Assembly (NCBI RefSeq): GCF_030378205.1
Contig: NZ_CP127385.1
Location: 4,070,001 to 4,134,000, forward strand
Length of the DNA stretch: 64,000 nt
Source of the DNA: Bradyrhizobium sp. NP1
GTDB lineage: Bacteria; Pseudomonadota; Alphaproteobacteria; Rhizobiales; Xanthobacteraceae
Direction: 5' to 3'
The position numbers and the translations under genes were made by a program. This document shows, in pieces, positions 1 through 8,400 of the stretch. The notes beneath the pieces are model-generated. The model worked only from the letters and a program-made list of their open reading frames with translations, was not told the origin of the DNA and did not search any database. Numbering within the stretch: the first letter of the stretch is position 1; each line of letters opens with the position of its first letter.

Positions 1-1359
1 GGACTCGTCGGTCTTGCGGGTCGCCAGAATCTCGTTGTTGCGCGCGATCAGCCGAACGTCCGCGCGCGCGACCGGATCGGTCGAAGCCAGCGAATTGACG
101 AAGACATGGATGCCGTCATTGCCGGAGAACGCGGCGATGCCGAGATCGGACACGATGAACCACTGGGTCGCAAGCTGCCCGTCATCGTCGCTGGACGGAG
201 CCTTGGGCGCCGCGGTCATGACATAGACGCCCGGCTGCAGATCGCCGAGCGCCTGGTCGACGGGGAATGCGGTCGTGACTTCCTGGTTCAGCGTGGTCGC
301 GGTCGCAAGCTCGCCGGTCCAGACCTTGGCGCCGCGCTCGTCGCCGAGATCGGAGAGCTGATAGCGACTCAAGGTGCGCTGGAAGTCGCTGTCGATCACC
401 GTGTTGATCAGGTTGCGGTCGCCGATCCGGAACACGTTCACGGTCACCGCCGGGGTGTTGACGCTGACCAGCGGAATGCCGCGCTGGCCGGTGCGCGGCA
501 GCACATAGGCGCGCCCGGTGAAGCGTACGAACGGCTTGCGGTCGCGCACATAGATGTTGAACTCGGCCGATTTCGGCAGGCCTTCCTTCACCGACGACGG
601 CAGGCCGGCGCGCAGGTTGATATTGTAGCGCTCGCCATGCTTGAGCCCGTCGACGCAGAGCTGCTTGGCTTCCGAGGAAAGCGCCGGCTTGTCGGTGCCG
701 GCGAGCGCGATGAAGGGCGAAAAATCCGTGCGCTTGGCTAGCTCTTCGGAGAACTGGAAGCAGGCCCGCGGCGAGGCCGAATCGGAATCCACGGTGTAGT
801 CGAGCAGCCGGAAGCCGTGCTCGTCGCGCAGCTTCTCGTACTGGCCACGGACATCGGCGACCTCGCGCAGGTCGAGCGACATCCGCAAAGCATCCAGCGC
901 CGGGCGCCACAATTTGCGGTCGGCGAATGCGCGGCCGAGCACCGCGAGCGCATCGGCCTCCTCGCCCGGATTGCCCGCACGCTGATAGGCGATATAGGCC
1001 GCGGTCGAGGCGCGCTCGAGGAAGAAGGTCTGCTCGCTCGAGGTCGCGGTCCTGATCTGCAGGATGCTGCGCGCAAGGCGGAGCCAGTTGCCGCTGTCCT
1101 CAGGAGCCGTGGTGGCGATCTGCCCGAGAATCTGCAAGCCGCTGCGGAAATCGTTGCGCTTGAAGGCGGCATCCGCGTCATTGCGCAAGGTGGCCACGGG
1201 TTTTGCGACGACGCCGGCCTCGCTCTTGATCTGGGCCTCGAGCTTGATGGCGGAATCCGCAAGATCGTCGCGCTTGAAGGCCTTGTCGGCGGCCTCAGCG
1301 GAGGTGAGCCCGAGCACCAGCGTTGCGCAAAGTGCGAGAGCGCGGACCAAACCGATCAT
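1..1359 (-). CDS. Alpha-2-macroglobulin-like (YfaS-type) secreted protein, N-terminal part, cut by window edge
   Basis: The reading frame is open from ATG at 1359 to the window edge, giving 453 codons without a stop. It begins with a hydrophobic signal peptide ending in a TSAEA-type cleavage site. The stretch around residues 230-450 (motifs such as FNIYVRDRKPFVRF, PLVSVNTPAV, FPVDQALGDLQPGVYVMTA) resembles the MG domains of bacterial alpha-2-macroglobulins, which are periplasmic protease traps. The bait region and any thioester motif would lie beyond the edge, so I cannot say whether it is a thioester-containing type. Family assignment rests on remembered similarity of the N-terminal half only. 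Confidence 0.8.
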   Translation of the reverse strand, partial: MIGLVRALALCATLVLGLTSAEAADKAFKRDDLADSAIKLEAQIKSEAGVVAKPVATLRNDADAAFKRNDFRSGLQILGQIATTAPEDSGNWLRLARSILQIRTATSSEQTFFLERASTAAYIAYQRAGNPGEEADALAVLGRAFADRKLWRPALDALRMSLDLREVADVRGQYEKLRDEHGFRLLDYTVDSDSASPRACFQFSEELAKRTDFSPFIALAGTDKPALSSEAKQLCVDGLKHGERYNINLRAGLPSSVKEGLPKSAEFNIYVRDRKPFVRFTGRAYVLPRTGQRGIPLVSVNTPAVTVNVFRIGDRNLINTVIDSDFQRTLSRYQLSDLGDERGAKVWTGELATATTLNQEVTTAFPVDQALGDLQPGVYVMTAAPKAPSSDDDGQLATQWFIVSDLGIAAFSGNDGIHVFVNSLASTDPVARADVRLIARNNEILATRKTDES

Positions 1360-1634
1360 GACGGAACTCCTGGGGGACGGCAGCCAACGGCCGCCTTTGA
1401 GAAGGGCGCGAAATGGTGACGGACTCAAGGCATACGAAAGCACGAACGAGAACCTCGCATGCGATAGACCACCGGAAAGACACGTGGTCAGCATGGTGCT
1501 ACCGGCGGGCTGCGCAGCCGCCGTTTCGCTTAGTCGCTCTGGCTGAGGAACGGGTTCGGGAGGACTTTCCGGAAGCAGCGGATTTTTCATTCCCGCAGTG
1601 CTAGAAAGCGCGAAGCGATCACTTCGCGAAATGC

Positions 1635-1711
1635 GGTCCCATAGCTCAACTGGATAGAGTAGCGGATTTCTACTCCGCGGGTTGCAGGTTCGAGTCCTGC
1701 TGGGATCGCCA
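1635..1711 (+). tRNA. tRNA-Arg (anticodon TCT)
   Basis: Full cloverleaf: acceptor GGTCCCA/TGGGATC with one G-T pair, D stem GCTC/GAGT, anticodon stem GCGGA/TCCGC with loop TTTCTAC, T stem GCAGG/CCTGC with TTCGAGT loop, discriminator G and encoded CCA at 1709-1711. The central triplet TCT reads AGA codons. Confidence 0.95.
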
Positions 1712-1810
1712 ATCTTTTCAATTACTTAAACAGAATAAATAAAACCAAATCTGGAATCGCTTCAAGCGATCGGCAGCTCGCGCAGCGCTAGGGCCGCACG
1801 GTCTGCCCAC

Positions 1811-1843
1811 AAACAAAAAGGCCCCCGGTTAGCGGGGGCCTTC
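1811..1843 (-). terminator. Rho-independent terminator of the HU gene
   Basis: Inverted repeat AAGGCCCCCG/CGGGGGCCTT at 1819-1843. On the minus strand it is followed by TTTTTGTTT. It starts a few bases after the HU stop codon. Confidence 0.85.
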
Positions 1844-1848
1844 TGTTT

Positions 1849-2148
1849 TTAAACGGCGTCCTTGGCGGCCTTGACCGGCCTTGCGCGGACGATCTTCCGG
1901 GCGGGCTTCGCCTTGAACATCATCTCTTCGCCGGTGAACGGGTTGGTGCCCTTGCGCGCCTTGGTCGCCGGCTTCTTGACGACGACGAACTTGGCGAAGC
2001 CCGGAACGAGGAACACCCCGTTCTTCTTCAGCTCCTTGTGGCCGACGTCGGTGAGGGTTTCCATGACGTTCTTGACGTCGCGCTTGGAAAGCTCGGTGGA
2101 CGTCGCAATTTTTTCAATCAACTGCGACTTGGACAATTGTGTAGGCAT
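1849..2148 (-). CDS. HU family DNA-binding protein
   Basis: A 99-residue basic nucleoid protein. It shows the HU/IHF fold signature: an N-terminal helix pair (SKSQLIEKIATSTELSKRDV), then GFAKFVVVKKPATKARKGTNPFTGEEM, where GTNPFTGE is the DNA-intercalating arm, and a Lys/Arg/Ala-rich tail. The frame is open further upstream, but ATG 2148 has a purine-rich ribosome-binding site (AGAGGAGA) at the right distance and matches usual HU length. It probably acts as a histone-like DNA-bending protein. A strong terminator follows, so the gene is likely monocistronic. Confidence 0.93.
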   Translation of the reverse strand: MPTQLSKSQLIEKIATSTELSKRDVKNVMETLTDVGHKELKKNGVFLVPGFAKFVVVKKPATKARKGTNPFTGEEMMFKAKPARKIVRARPVKAAKDAV

Positions 2149-2287
2149 CGTGTCTCCTCTGATTCGTGCCGGAGTGACAATAGACGACGCCGCGAGACTC
2201 GCAGAGCCTTCTGCAACAGAATTGTGGGTTTTTACCGAAGATTTCCACTTGTCCGGCGCTCGAACCCCTATTTTTAAGGCCAAAATC

Positions 2288-2316
2288 AATAGCCCCGGCC
2301 TCGGCCGGGGCTTTTT
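2288..2316 (-). terminator. Hairpin with T-rich flank
   Basis: Inverted repeat AGCCCCGGC/GCCGGGGCT with a 4-base loop, followed by TTTTT on the plus strand and ATTGATTTT on the minus strand. It probably ends transcription from the degenerate frame to its right. Either orientation is possible. Confidence 0.55.
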
Positions 2317-2347
2317 CGCGGTAAATCGGCGGGGTTCGCGCGGCCGA

Positions 2348-2537
2348 TCAGGAGCCGCAGGACCAGACGCGCGGGGCAATCGGCGCCTGGTAGGTCCCGG
2401 CCGGCGCACCATCTCGACGCTCTCGCGGGGGCATGTTGCGGCGCGACGCGCTCGTCGGCGACGCCCTCGGGCGCGACCACCACGGTCTGCGGCACCATCA
2501 TCGTGCGAGACTGCGCTGGCGTACTGAGTGCCGCCAT
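2348..2537 (-). pseudogene. Possible frameshifted small secreted-protein remnant
   Basis: From ATG 2537 one minus frame reads MAALSTPAQSRTMMVPQTVV and on through VVAPEGVADERVAP. The adjacent frame then reads GTYQAPIAPRVWSCGS and stops at 2348, shortly before a terminator-like hairpin. The two halves look like one short exported protein split by a single-base change. The AT-rich stretch at 2555-2570 could hold its promoter. This is a guess from composition and context; no family is recognised. Confidence 0.3.
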
Positions 2538-2565
2538 GCGGTAGCGACGGCCTCGCATATATAAA

Positions 2566-2594
2566 GAAAGCGCGGGATCGCTCCCGCGCTCTCT
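2566..2594 (-). terminator. Rho-independent terminator of the glycine-zipper gene
   Basis: On the minus strand AGCGCGGGA-loop-TCCCGCGCT is followed by TTCTTTATATAT. It lies about 20 bases after the stop codon at 2617. Confidence 0.8.
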
Positions 2595-2616
2595 ATCTCC
2601 TTCAAGCGCTCTGTTG

Positions 2617-3381
2617 TCAGTAGCAGGCGCGCTGATCGACCATCGCATATTGGCCGGACGGATAGCGGTAGTAGCAGTTGCCCTGCGAGAAATAGTAGCC
2701 GGGCCGCGATGCAGCCGTGGCGCCGACGATCGCACCGGTGGTGCCGCCGACCAGCGCACCGGCCGCCGCGCCGCTGGCGCGCCCGGTCAGGAGCCCACCG
2801 AGCAGGCCGCCGACCACGGCGCCGCCGATGGCGCCGGCAGCAGGATTCGGATCTTCCGGCGGCGGTGGAGGCGGCGGCGCGTAACCGGCCTGCGGCGGCG
2901 GATAGGCCCCGGGCGGCGGCCCGTAGGCGTCGACCGGGATATCGTCCGCATAGTCCTCGGAGATATAGGTCGGCGGGCCGTCCATCGCCTGCGGATAATA
3001 GTACCAGACGCCGCCGACATCCCACCACCAGCCGTCTCGGCCATCGTGCCGCTCGTGGCGCCAGCGGCCACCTTCCCAGGCGACGCGGCCGCGGTACGGA
3101 TTGCCGCCATAGACGTGTGCACTCGGCGCGCCGCGATAGAAGCGCGCATCCGCCGGCGCTCCCCTGCCCGCACCCGCGCCCGGCGGACGTCCCGGCACGG
3201 CATCAGCGGCCCGCGGCCCCTGCATGGCGGCCCTCGGCGGTGCCTTCGGCGCCTGCGCGGCCGGCCTTTGCGGCTGCGGCTGGTGCGGGACGCTATCGAC
3301 CTGCGCCTGCGCGGACAGCGCAAACAGTGCCATCGCCGACGCCAAGGGCGTGACGATCGTCAATCGGCTGGACGCCTTCAT
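2617..3381 (-). CDS. Secreted proline-rich protein with glycine-zipper segment
   Basis: A 254-residue exported protein. Signal peptide MKASSRLTIVTPLASAMALF ends at an AQA site. Next is a Pro/Ala/Gln-rich linker (about residues 25-80), then a Trp/Tyr-rich region (DGWWWDVGGVWYYYP), a second Pro-rich stretch and a glycine zipper (about 180-225, repeats of GGAVVGGLLGG type). The C-terminus has two Cys (GNCYYRYPSGQYAMVDQRACY). Glycine zippers of this kind insert into or pack against membranes, so an envelope role is likely but not specific. ATG 3381 was chosen because it opens the signal peptide; the frame extends 40 codons further with no signal sequence. Confidence 0.82.
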   Translation of the reverse strand: MKASSRLTIVTPLASAMALFALSAQAQVDSVPHQPQPQRPAAQAPKAPPRAAMQGPRAADAVPGRPPGAGAGRGAPADARFYRGAPSAHVYGGNPYRGRVAWEGGRWRHERHDGRDGWWWDVGGVWYYYPQAMDGPPTYISEDYADDIPVDAYGPPPGAYPPPQAGYAPPPPPPPEDPNPAAGAIGGAVVGGLLGGLLTGRASGAAAGALVGGTTGAIVGATAASRPGYYFSQGNCYYRYPSGQYAMVDQRACY

Positions 3382-3546
3382 TGTTGCTAATCCCCTTCTC
3401 AATCGGACCTCGAAGCCTAGCCCGCATGCTGCGTCACCGACGCAGCCGGGAAAGCTGGCCCGCCTGCCGCGGCTTGTCTCGTTACAAATCAGCAAGATCA
3501 AGGCAATTATGTCATTCCTCAGGCGGGGGCCCGCCCGGCCGCCGCC

Positions 3547-3723
3547 CTATCGGGCCGGCTCGATCACATTGCAATTGGTCCGCCCCGACATCAGGCAGTC
3601 CTGCAGCTTGCTTGCGGCCGTCAATTGATGCGCAAGCCAGACGCCGACGGCCAGCAGCGCGACCGCGACGATCAAGCCAACGAGCGCGCCGCGGCGGTTG
3701 TCACCCGACCCGGGCTTGCTCAT
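3547..3723 (-). CDS. Small single-pass membrane protein
   Basis: A 58-residue protein with a short polar N-terminus (MSKPGSGDNRRGA), one hydrophobic helix (LVGLIVAVALLAVGVWLAH) and a C-terminal part with two Cys (DCLMSGRTNC). An in-frame ATG 14 codons upstream (3765) is possible. The topology suggests a membrane anchor with a periplasmic tail in which the Cys pair could form a disulfide. Family not recognised. Confidence 0.65.
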   Translation of the reverse strand: MSKPGSGDNRRGALVGLIVAVALLAVGVWLAHQLTAASKLQDCLMSGRTNCNVIEPAR

Positions 3724-3771
3724 CTGAAAAAATCCGGTGGAAATGCCACGCGGCCGTTCTATCACGCAAGG

Positions 3772-4026
3772 CTATCCGCTCAACCCCCGGCGAGGCGGAC
3801 ACGGCGTTTCCTTCCGCACGCTCTCAACCACGGGCTCGATCTGCGAGATCTTGGTGCAGGACGTCCAGAACAGCGACGTGCTACAACGCCATTCCGGGCC
3901 GAGTGCGTCATTCGAGCTCTGGCTTGGGTTGGCCAGGGCAAATGAAAGCGCGGCCACCGCGGCGGTCGACGCCACGGCCGTCGCGACCAAACCGAACTTC
4001 CTGGCAGTCCACGACGTGGTGGTCAT
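3772..4026 (-). CDS. Small exported or membrane-anchored protein
   Basis: An 84-residue protein. Its N-terminus (MTTTSWTARKFGLVATAVAS, then TAAVAALSFALA) is either a signal peptide or an anchor. The rest is polar with three Cys (RCSTSLFWTSC and ETPCPP). It lies just upstream of another small membrane gene on the same strand with 48 bases between them, so the two may be co-transcribed. Function unknown. Confidence 0.6.
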   Translation of the reverse strand: MTTTSWTARKFGLVATAVASTAAVAALSFALANPSQSSNDALGPEWRCSTSLFWTSCTKISQIEPVVESVRKETPCPPRRGLSG

Positions 4027-4249
4027 TTGATTAACCTCGTTCCAGCTGCGCAGGACAATAGAAGCGAGCCATGCATTCCTCTGTGAGGAAATTCACACTA
4101 CAGCATGGTTATTTGGTAGCGCTGCAGCGTAACCGCCTGTACATCACTCGCGATTGTGAGCATCACGCATTCATCGCGTGAGCGTGATACAGCCGATCAC
4201 AAACCCAACCGATCAGGATCAACAGAGGACGACGACGTCAGGCCGTTCA

Positions 4250-4603
4250 ATGAGTGGATTTAAGGAACCCGGCTTCGCAGACCGGCAAAAAGCCGCCCAA
4301 CGGGCGAAGCAAAGTCTCATGAGCAAGTTCCGCGCCCAGCCGGGGCCCGACGACCCCGAGGTCGCCAGGCGCCGCGCCGAGCGCGAGGCCATTGCCGTGA
4401 AAAAGGCCGAGGCCAAGGCGGCCCGCGAGGCCGCCAGGGCCGAGCAGCAGCGCCGCGAGGAAGAGGCTGCCGCGCAGGAAGCTGTCCGGATCGAGCGCGA
4501 AAGGCAGGAAGCCACCGAGCGGCTGGCGGCGCTCGAGGCCGAGCAGAAGGCCAAGCGCGACGCCCGCTACGCGGCGCGCAAGGCGCGCGGCAAGAGGAAG
4601 TAA
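4250..4603 (+). CDS. DUF6481-like charged coiled-coil protein
   Basis: A 117-residue, extremely charged protein: a Lys/Arg/Glu/Ala helix from about residue 25 to the end, with a KARGKRK tail. The opening MSGFKEPGFADRQKAAQRAK is typical of a small rhizobial family that I recall as DUF6481. The predicted structure is one long helix or coiled coil; its role is unknown, though the basic end could bind nucleic acid. ATG 4250 fits the family start. The frame also extends upstream to 4178. Confidence 0.75.
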   Translation: MSGFKEPGFADRQKAAQRAKQSLMSKFRAQPGPDDPEVARRRAEREAIAVKKAEAKAAREAARAEQQRREEEAAAQEAVRIERERQEATERLAALEAEQKAKRDARYAARKARGKRK

Positions 4604-4674
4604 CGGCGTCACGGGAGCGCGCCAGTCGCGCCCCCGAGATCAGTCGTTCCGCCATCAGGCATCAAGCGCCGGAA

Positions 4675-4701
4675 CCCCGATGCGCAAATTGCGCATCGGG
4701 G
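4675..4701. repeat. Near-perfect 27-bp palindrome
   Basis: CCCCGATGCGCAA, one A, then TTGCGCATCGGGG. It lies in the gap between convergent genes (4604-4827). No T-run follows, so it may be a protein site or a bidirectional terminator stem. Confidence 0.6.
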
Positions 4702-4827
4702 GGAAATCCCGGGACTCTCGGTTGCGCACGATTGCGGATCACAGCTCCGGCGGAGCCCGTGATCGGGCCGCCCTTCGGCCGACCCGAGGGCGCACGCCCA
4801 TTGGACCCGTGCTGGAACGACCTTCGA

Positions 4828-5091
4828 TCAGTTCTTCTTCATGCCGTCGTCTTTCTTCATGCCGTCCTTCGACATCGTGTCCTTCGACATCGTGTCCTTG
4901 GACATCGAGTCCTTGGACATGGTGTCTTTCGACATGGTGTCCTTCTTCATGCTGTCCTTGGACATCGTGTCTTTCTTCATGCCGTCATCCTTGCCCATCT
5001 TGTCCTGGGCAAAAGCTGCGGGCGCAAGCGCCAGGCTGAGCGACAGAGCGGCAGCGGAGACGCCGAGCGCGATGCGGGTACGAATGGTCAT
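4828..5091 (-). CDS. Pentapeptide MXKDX repeat protein, secreted
   Basis: An 87-residue protein. Signal peptide MTIRTRIALGVSAAALSLSL ends at AFA-QDK. The mature part is about a dozen five-residue units of the form M-S/K-K-D-T/S/G. This matches the MXKDX repeat family (TIGR02953 as I recall), which is short, low complexity and of unknown function. The alternating Lys-Asp pattern with Met every fifth residue makes an amphiphilic, possibly metal- or polyanion-interacting chain, which is inference. The repeat also makes the DNA internally repetitive at 4840-5000. Confidence 0.88.
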   Translation of the reverse strand: MTIRTRIALGVSAAALSLSLALAPAAFAQDKMGKDDGMKKDTMSKDSMKKDTMSKDTMSKDSMSKDTMSKDTMSKDGMKKDDGMKKN

Positions 5092-5438
5092 GGCTGTTCG
5101 TTCCTTTTTGAAAAACCGATGTGGGCGCGACCGGGGGTGAATGCGATTTTGGGCCGCCCTGATCAGGACGGCGCGGCGCCGGTGTTGTTACAGGCCGAGC
5201 AAAAATATTTTCCGGCCGTCGGCCTGCGTGGGCTCTCTTTGGGGTTGATGGGATGGGTTCGACACAATTTCGCCCGCGAAGCGCGTGTTAGTGCGGCCGC
5301 ACATTCGGAGGATGGGCCTGGGTGTGCGCTGCAGCAAATCGCGACTATTCGCCTACAGAAATTCGCCGGTCACCCCGGCTAGACTGCGCGCAAAGACCGG
5401 CCCAAAGACCCGATCCAAGGTCATCGAGGGGAGTTTTC
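5092..5438. other. Intergenic region upstream of the TRAP operon
   Basis: 347 bases between the divergent MXKDX-repeat gene and dctP. No gene is seen. It should hold both promoters. AT-rich patches are at 5195-5215 and 5262-5275. No convincing operator palindrome was found. Confidence 0.5.
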
Positions 5439-6461
5439 ATGCTTACACGCCGCCACGTCATCGCATCCGCGCTTGCCGCACCCGCCATCCTGCGCCTGGG
5501 AGTGGGGACCGCGCACGCCGCAACCACGCTGAAGATCTCGCATCAGTTTCCCGGCGGCACCATCGACAAGGGAGATTTTCGCGATCGGCTGTGCCGGATG
5601 TTTGCGGCCGAGGTGAACAAGCGCTCCGGCGGCGATATCACCGCCGAGATCTATCCGAACTCCTCGCTGATCAAGACCAACGCGCAATTCGCGGCGATGC
5701 GCAAGGGTGCGCTCGACATCAGCCTCTACCCGATGCCCTATGCCGGCGGCGAATTGCCGGAGACAAATATCGGCCTGATGCCGGGTCTGGTTGCGACCTA
5801 CGATCAGGGCCTGCGCTGGAAGAAGGAGCCGGTCGGCAAGGCGCTGACCGACTTCCTCGCCGACAAGGGCATCATCCTGCTCACCTGGGTCTGGCAGGCC
5901 GGCGGCGTCGCCAGCCGCTCCAAGCCGATCGTTGCGCCGGAGGACGCCAAGGGCATGAAGGTGCGCGGCGGCTCGCGCGAAATGGACATGGTGCTGCAGA
6001 CCGCCGGCGCCTCGGTGCTCTCGGTGCCCTCGAACGAAATCTATGCCGCGATGCAGACCGGCGCGTGCGACGCCGGCATCACCTCCTCCACCAGCCTGAT
6101 CTCGTTCCGCCTCGAGGAAGTCTCGAAGGCGCTGACCTCGGGCGCCGGCGCCTCCTACTGGTTCATGCTGGAGCCGCTGATGATGTCGAAGTCGATCTTC
6201 GACGGCCTGCCGAAGAAGCACCAGGACATCATCCTCGCCGTCGGCACCGAGCTCGAAGTGTTCGGCAAGAAGGGCGCGCAGGACGACGATATCGAGGTCG
6301 CCAAGGTCTATGAGAAGGCCGGTGCCAAGATCTCTAATCTCGACATCGCGACCGTCAACAAGTGGCGCGACATCGCCCGCGACACCGCCTGGAAGGACTA
6401 TGCGGCCAAGACCGCGACCGCGGCCAACCTGTTGAAGCTCGCCTCCGACGTCTCCGCATGA
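5439..6461 (+). CDS. dctP: TRAP transporter solute-binding subunit DctP
   Basis: A 340-residue periplasmic receptor of a TRAP transporter. The N-terminus (MLTRRHVIASALAAPAILRL) looks like a twin-arginine-type signal with cleavage near AHA-ATT. The mature protein starts TTLKISHQFPGG and contains the DctP hallmarks GALDISLYPMPY, VRGGSREMDMVLQTAG and YAAMQTGACDAG. ATG 5439 follows GAGGGGA. It is the first gene of an operon whose next start overlaps its stop codon (ATGA). The substrate cannot be read from sequence; C4-dicarboxylates or other organic acids are usual for the family. Confidence 0.93.
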   Translation: MLTRRHVIASALAAPAILRLGVGTAHAATTLKISHQFPGGTIDKGDFRDRLCRMFAAEVNKRSGGDITAEIYPNSSLIKTNAQFAAMRKGALDISLYPMPYAGGELPETNIGLMPGLVATYDQGLRWKKEPVGKALTDFLADKGIILLTWVWQAGGVASRSKPIVAPEDAKGMKVRGGSREMDMVLQTAGASVLSVPSNEIYAAMQTGACDAGITSSTSLISFRLEEVSKALTSGAGASYWFMLEPLMMSKSIFDGLPKKHQDIILAVGTELEVFGKKGAQDDDIEVAKVYEKAGAKISNLDIATVNKWRDIARDTAWKDYAAKTATAANLLKLASDVSA

Positions 6462-7012
6462 TGCACGGTCCGCTTCCGGATCGTGACGACCTCGCAACCG
6501 CCGCCCCGGGCAACAGGCTCGTGGCGGCGGTCGAGCATGGCCTTGCGATTCTCAATCAGGTCATCCTGGTGCTGGCGGCGCTCGCGCTGATCGCGGCCTG
6601 CGTGATCCTGAGCTACAGCGTGCTCGGCCGCGCGCTGTTCCATGCCGCCAATTACTGGCAGGACGAAGCCGCGGTGTTTCTGCTGGTCGGCGCGACCTTC
6701 ATGACATCAGCCTATGTGCAGGCGAACCGTGGCCATATCGGCATCGAGGCCTTTGTCGGGCTGCTGTCACCGACGGCAAACCGCATCCGGCTATGGCTGG
6801 TCGACCTCGCAACACTGGCGTTCTGCACCTTCTTCACCTGGAAATCATGGACGCTGGCGCACGAGGCCTATGTCGACGGCCAGGTTTCCAATTCGATGTG
6901 GTCGCCGCCGCTCGCGATCCCGTACGGGCTGATGGCCTGCGGCATGACACTGCTGTGCCTACAGATCCTGCTCCAGGTCGTGGCGCCGCTGACCGGAGCC
7001 GCACGGCGATGA
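6458..7012 (+). CDS. dctQ: TRAP transporter small permease DctQ
   Basis: 184 residues with four membrane helices, the expected topology of the small TRAP permease, which bridges receptor and large permease. Landmarks are YWQDEAAVFLLVGATFMTSAYV and RGHIGIEAFVGLLS, both typical of DctQ. The start ATG 6458 overlaps the dctP stop as ATGA, and the stop overlaps the dctM start in the same way, so translation is probably coupled throughout. Confidence 0.92.
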   Translation: MMHGPLPDRDDLATAAPGNRLVAAVEHGLAILNQVILVLAALALIAACVILSYSVLGRALFHAANYWQDEAAVFLLVGATFMTSAYVQANRGHIGIEAFVGLLSPTANRIRLWLVDLATLAFCTFFTWKSWTLAHEAYVDGQVSNSMWSPPLAIPYGLMACGMTLLCLQILLQVVAPLTGAARR

Positions 7013-8367
7013 CGGTGTTCGGCATTGGCATCTCCTACGGCCTTGCGACGCTGTTTGCGATGTTCTCGGGTATGCCCATTGCATTTGCCCTGGGCGCCGT
7101 CGCGGTCGTGTTCATGGCCATCTACATGCCCGCAGCCTCGCTCGATACAGTGACGCAGAACGTCTACGAGGAGATGGCCTCGATCACGCTCCTGTCGATC
7201 CCGCTGTTCATCCTGAAGGGCGCGGCGATCGGCAAGTCGCGCGCGGGGCAGGACCTCTACTCGGCGCTGCATGTCTGGCTGCATCGCGTGCCCGGCGGGC
7301 TCGGGGTCGCCAACGTGTTCGCCTGCGCGCTGTTCGCCGCAATGGCCGGCTCCTCGCCCGCGACCTGCTCGGCGATCGGCTCGGCGGGCATTCCCGAAAT
7401 GCGCAAGCGCGGTTATTCCGGCGGCTTCGCGGCCGGCATCATCGCCGCCGGCGGCACGCTCGGCATCCTGCTGCCGCCTTCGATCACCATGATCCTGTTC
7501 GCGGTCGCCGCCGAGAAATCGCTCGGCCGGCTGTTCCTCGCCGGCATCGGGCCGGGCCTCCTGCTCGTCACGCTGTTCGGCGCCTATGCGGTGGTCCGCT
7601 TCCGGCAGGAATATGCCGCGGCCCAACTGGCCTACGAGAAGGGCGGCACGACCTCCGCGATCCTGACGCAGGACGACTTCACGCTCGCCGAGCGCTTCAG
7701 CATGCTGCCGCGGGTCATTCCCTTCGTGCTCCTGCTCACCGGCGTGATGATCGCGCTGTACGGCGGCTACGCGACGCCGTCGGAGACCGCGGGCCTTGGC
7801 GGCCTGTTGGCGCTGGCGCTGATCGCCATGATCTACGGCGTGTGGCGGCCGAGCGACCTTTCGCCGATCCTCAAATCGACGATCCGCGAATCCACCATGC
7901 TGATGATGATCATCGGCATGTCGCTGCTCTATTCCTACGTGATGAGCTATCTGCACATCTCGCAATCGGCGGCCGAGGCCATCGTGGCGATGCACCTGCC
8001 GCGCTGGGAACTGCTGGCGGCGATCCTGGTGATGGTGGTCGTGCTCGGCTTCTTCCTGCCGCCGGTCTCGATCATCCTGATGACCGCGCCAATCATCCTG
8101 CCACCGCTGCGCGCGGCCGAATTCGACATCATCTGGTTCGGCATCGTCATGACGATCGTCATGGAGATGGGCCTGATCCACCCGCCGGTGGGCCTCAACA
8201 TCTTCGTCATCCGCAACGTCGCGCCCGACATCCCCTTGAGCGAGGTGATCTGGGGCACGCTGCCGTTCGTGCTCTTGATGATGGCGGCGGTGCTTGTCTT
8301 GTGCTTCGTGCCGGAGATCTCGACCGCGCTGCCCAACCTGGTGATGGGCCCGGACGGGGGACGGTAA
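7009..8367 (+). CDS. dctM: TRAP transporter large permease DctM
   Basis: 452 residues and about 12 helices. This subunit carries the sodium-coupled transport pathway. Family motifs include GMPIAFALGAVAVVF, SIPLFILKGAAIG, AGSSPATCSAIG, GGTLGILLPPSITMILF and MGLIHPPVGLNIFVI. ATG 7009 overlaps the dctQ stop codon. A stem (8375-8400) follows between this gene and the convergent HMG-CoA lyase gene. Confidence 0.94.
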   Translation: MTVFGIGISYGLATLFAMFSGMPIAFALGAVAVVFMAIYMPAASLDTVTQNVYEEMASITLLSIPLFILKGAAIGKSRAGQDLYSALHVWLHRVPGGLGVANVFACALFAAMAGSSPATCSAIGSAGIPEMRKRGYSGGFAAGIIAAGGTLGILLPPSITMILFAVAAEKSLGRLFLAGIGPGLLLVTLFGAYAVVRFRQEYAAAQLAYEKGGTTSAILTQDDFTLAERFSMLPRVIPFVLLLTGVMIALYGGYATPSETAGLGGLLALALIAMIYGVWRPSDLSPILKSTIRESTMLMMIIGMSLLYSYVMSYLHISQSAAEAIVAMHLPRWELLAAILVMVVVLGFFLPPVSIILMTAPIILPPLRAAEFDIIWFGIVMTIVMEMGLIHPPVGLNIFVIRNVAPDIPLSEVIWGTLPFVLLMMAAVLVLCFVPEISTALPNLVMGPDGGR

Positions 8368-8374
8368 AGGCGAT

Positions 8375-8400
8375 TAGCGAATAGAATTCTCTATTCGCTA
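8375..8400. terminator. Stem-loop between convergent genes
   Basis: Perfect 11-bp arms TAGCGAATAGA/TCTATTCGCTA with a 4-base loop. The right arm contains the stop codon of the HMG-CoA lyase gene. There is no T-run, so it is a possible bidirectional terminator of weak type. Confidence 0.5.

Larger units (their letters stand above)
2149..2616. other. Intergenic region between HU and glycine-zipper genes
   Basis: This 468-base gap holds the HU promoter region, a hairpin at 2288-2316, a degenerate reading frame at 2348-2537 and the terminator at 2566-2594. No intact gene is evident. Confidence 0.6.

Noticed and set aside
4840..5000. Tandem DNA repeat as a non-coding satellite
   Set aside because: The period is exactly 15 bases and in frame with the MXKDX protein, so it is a coding repeat.
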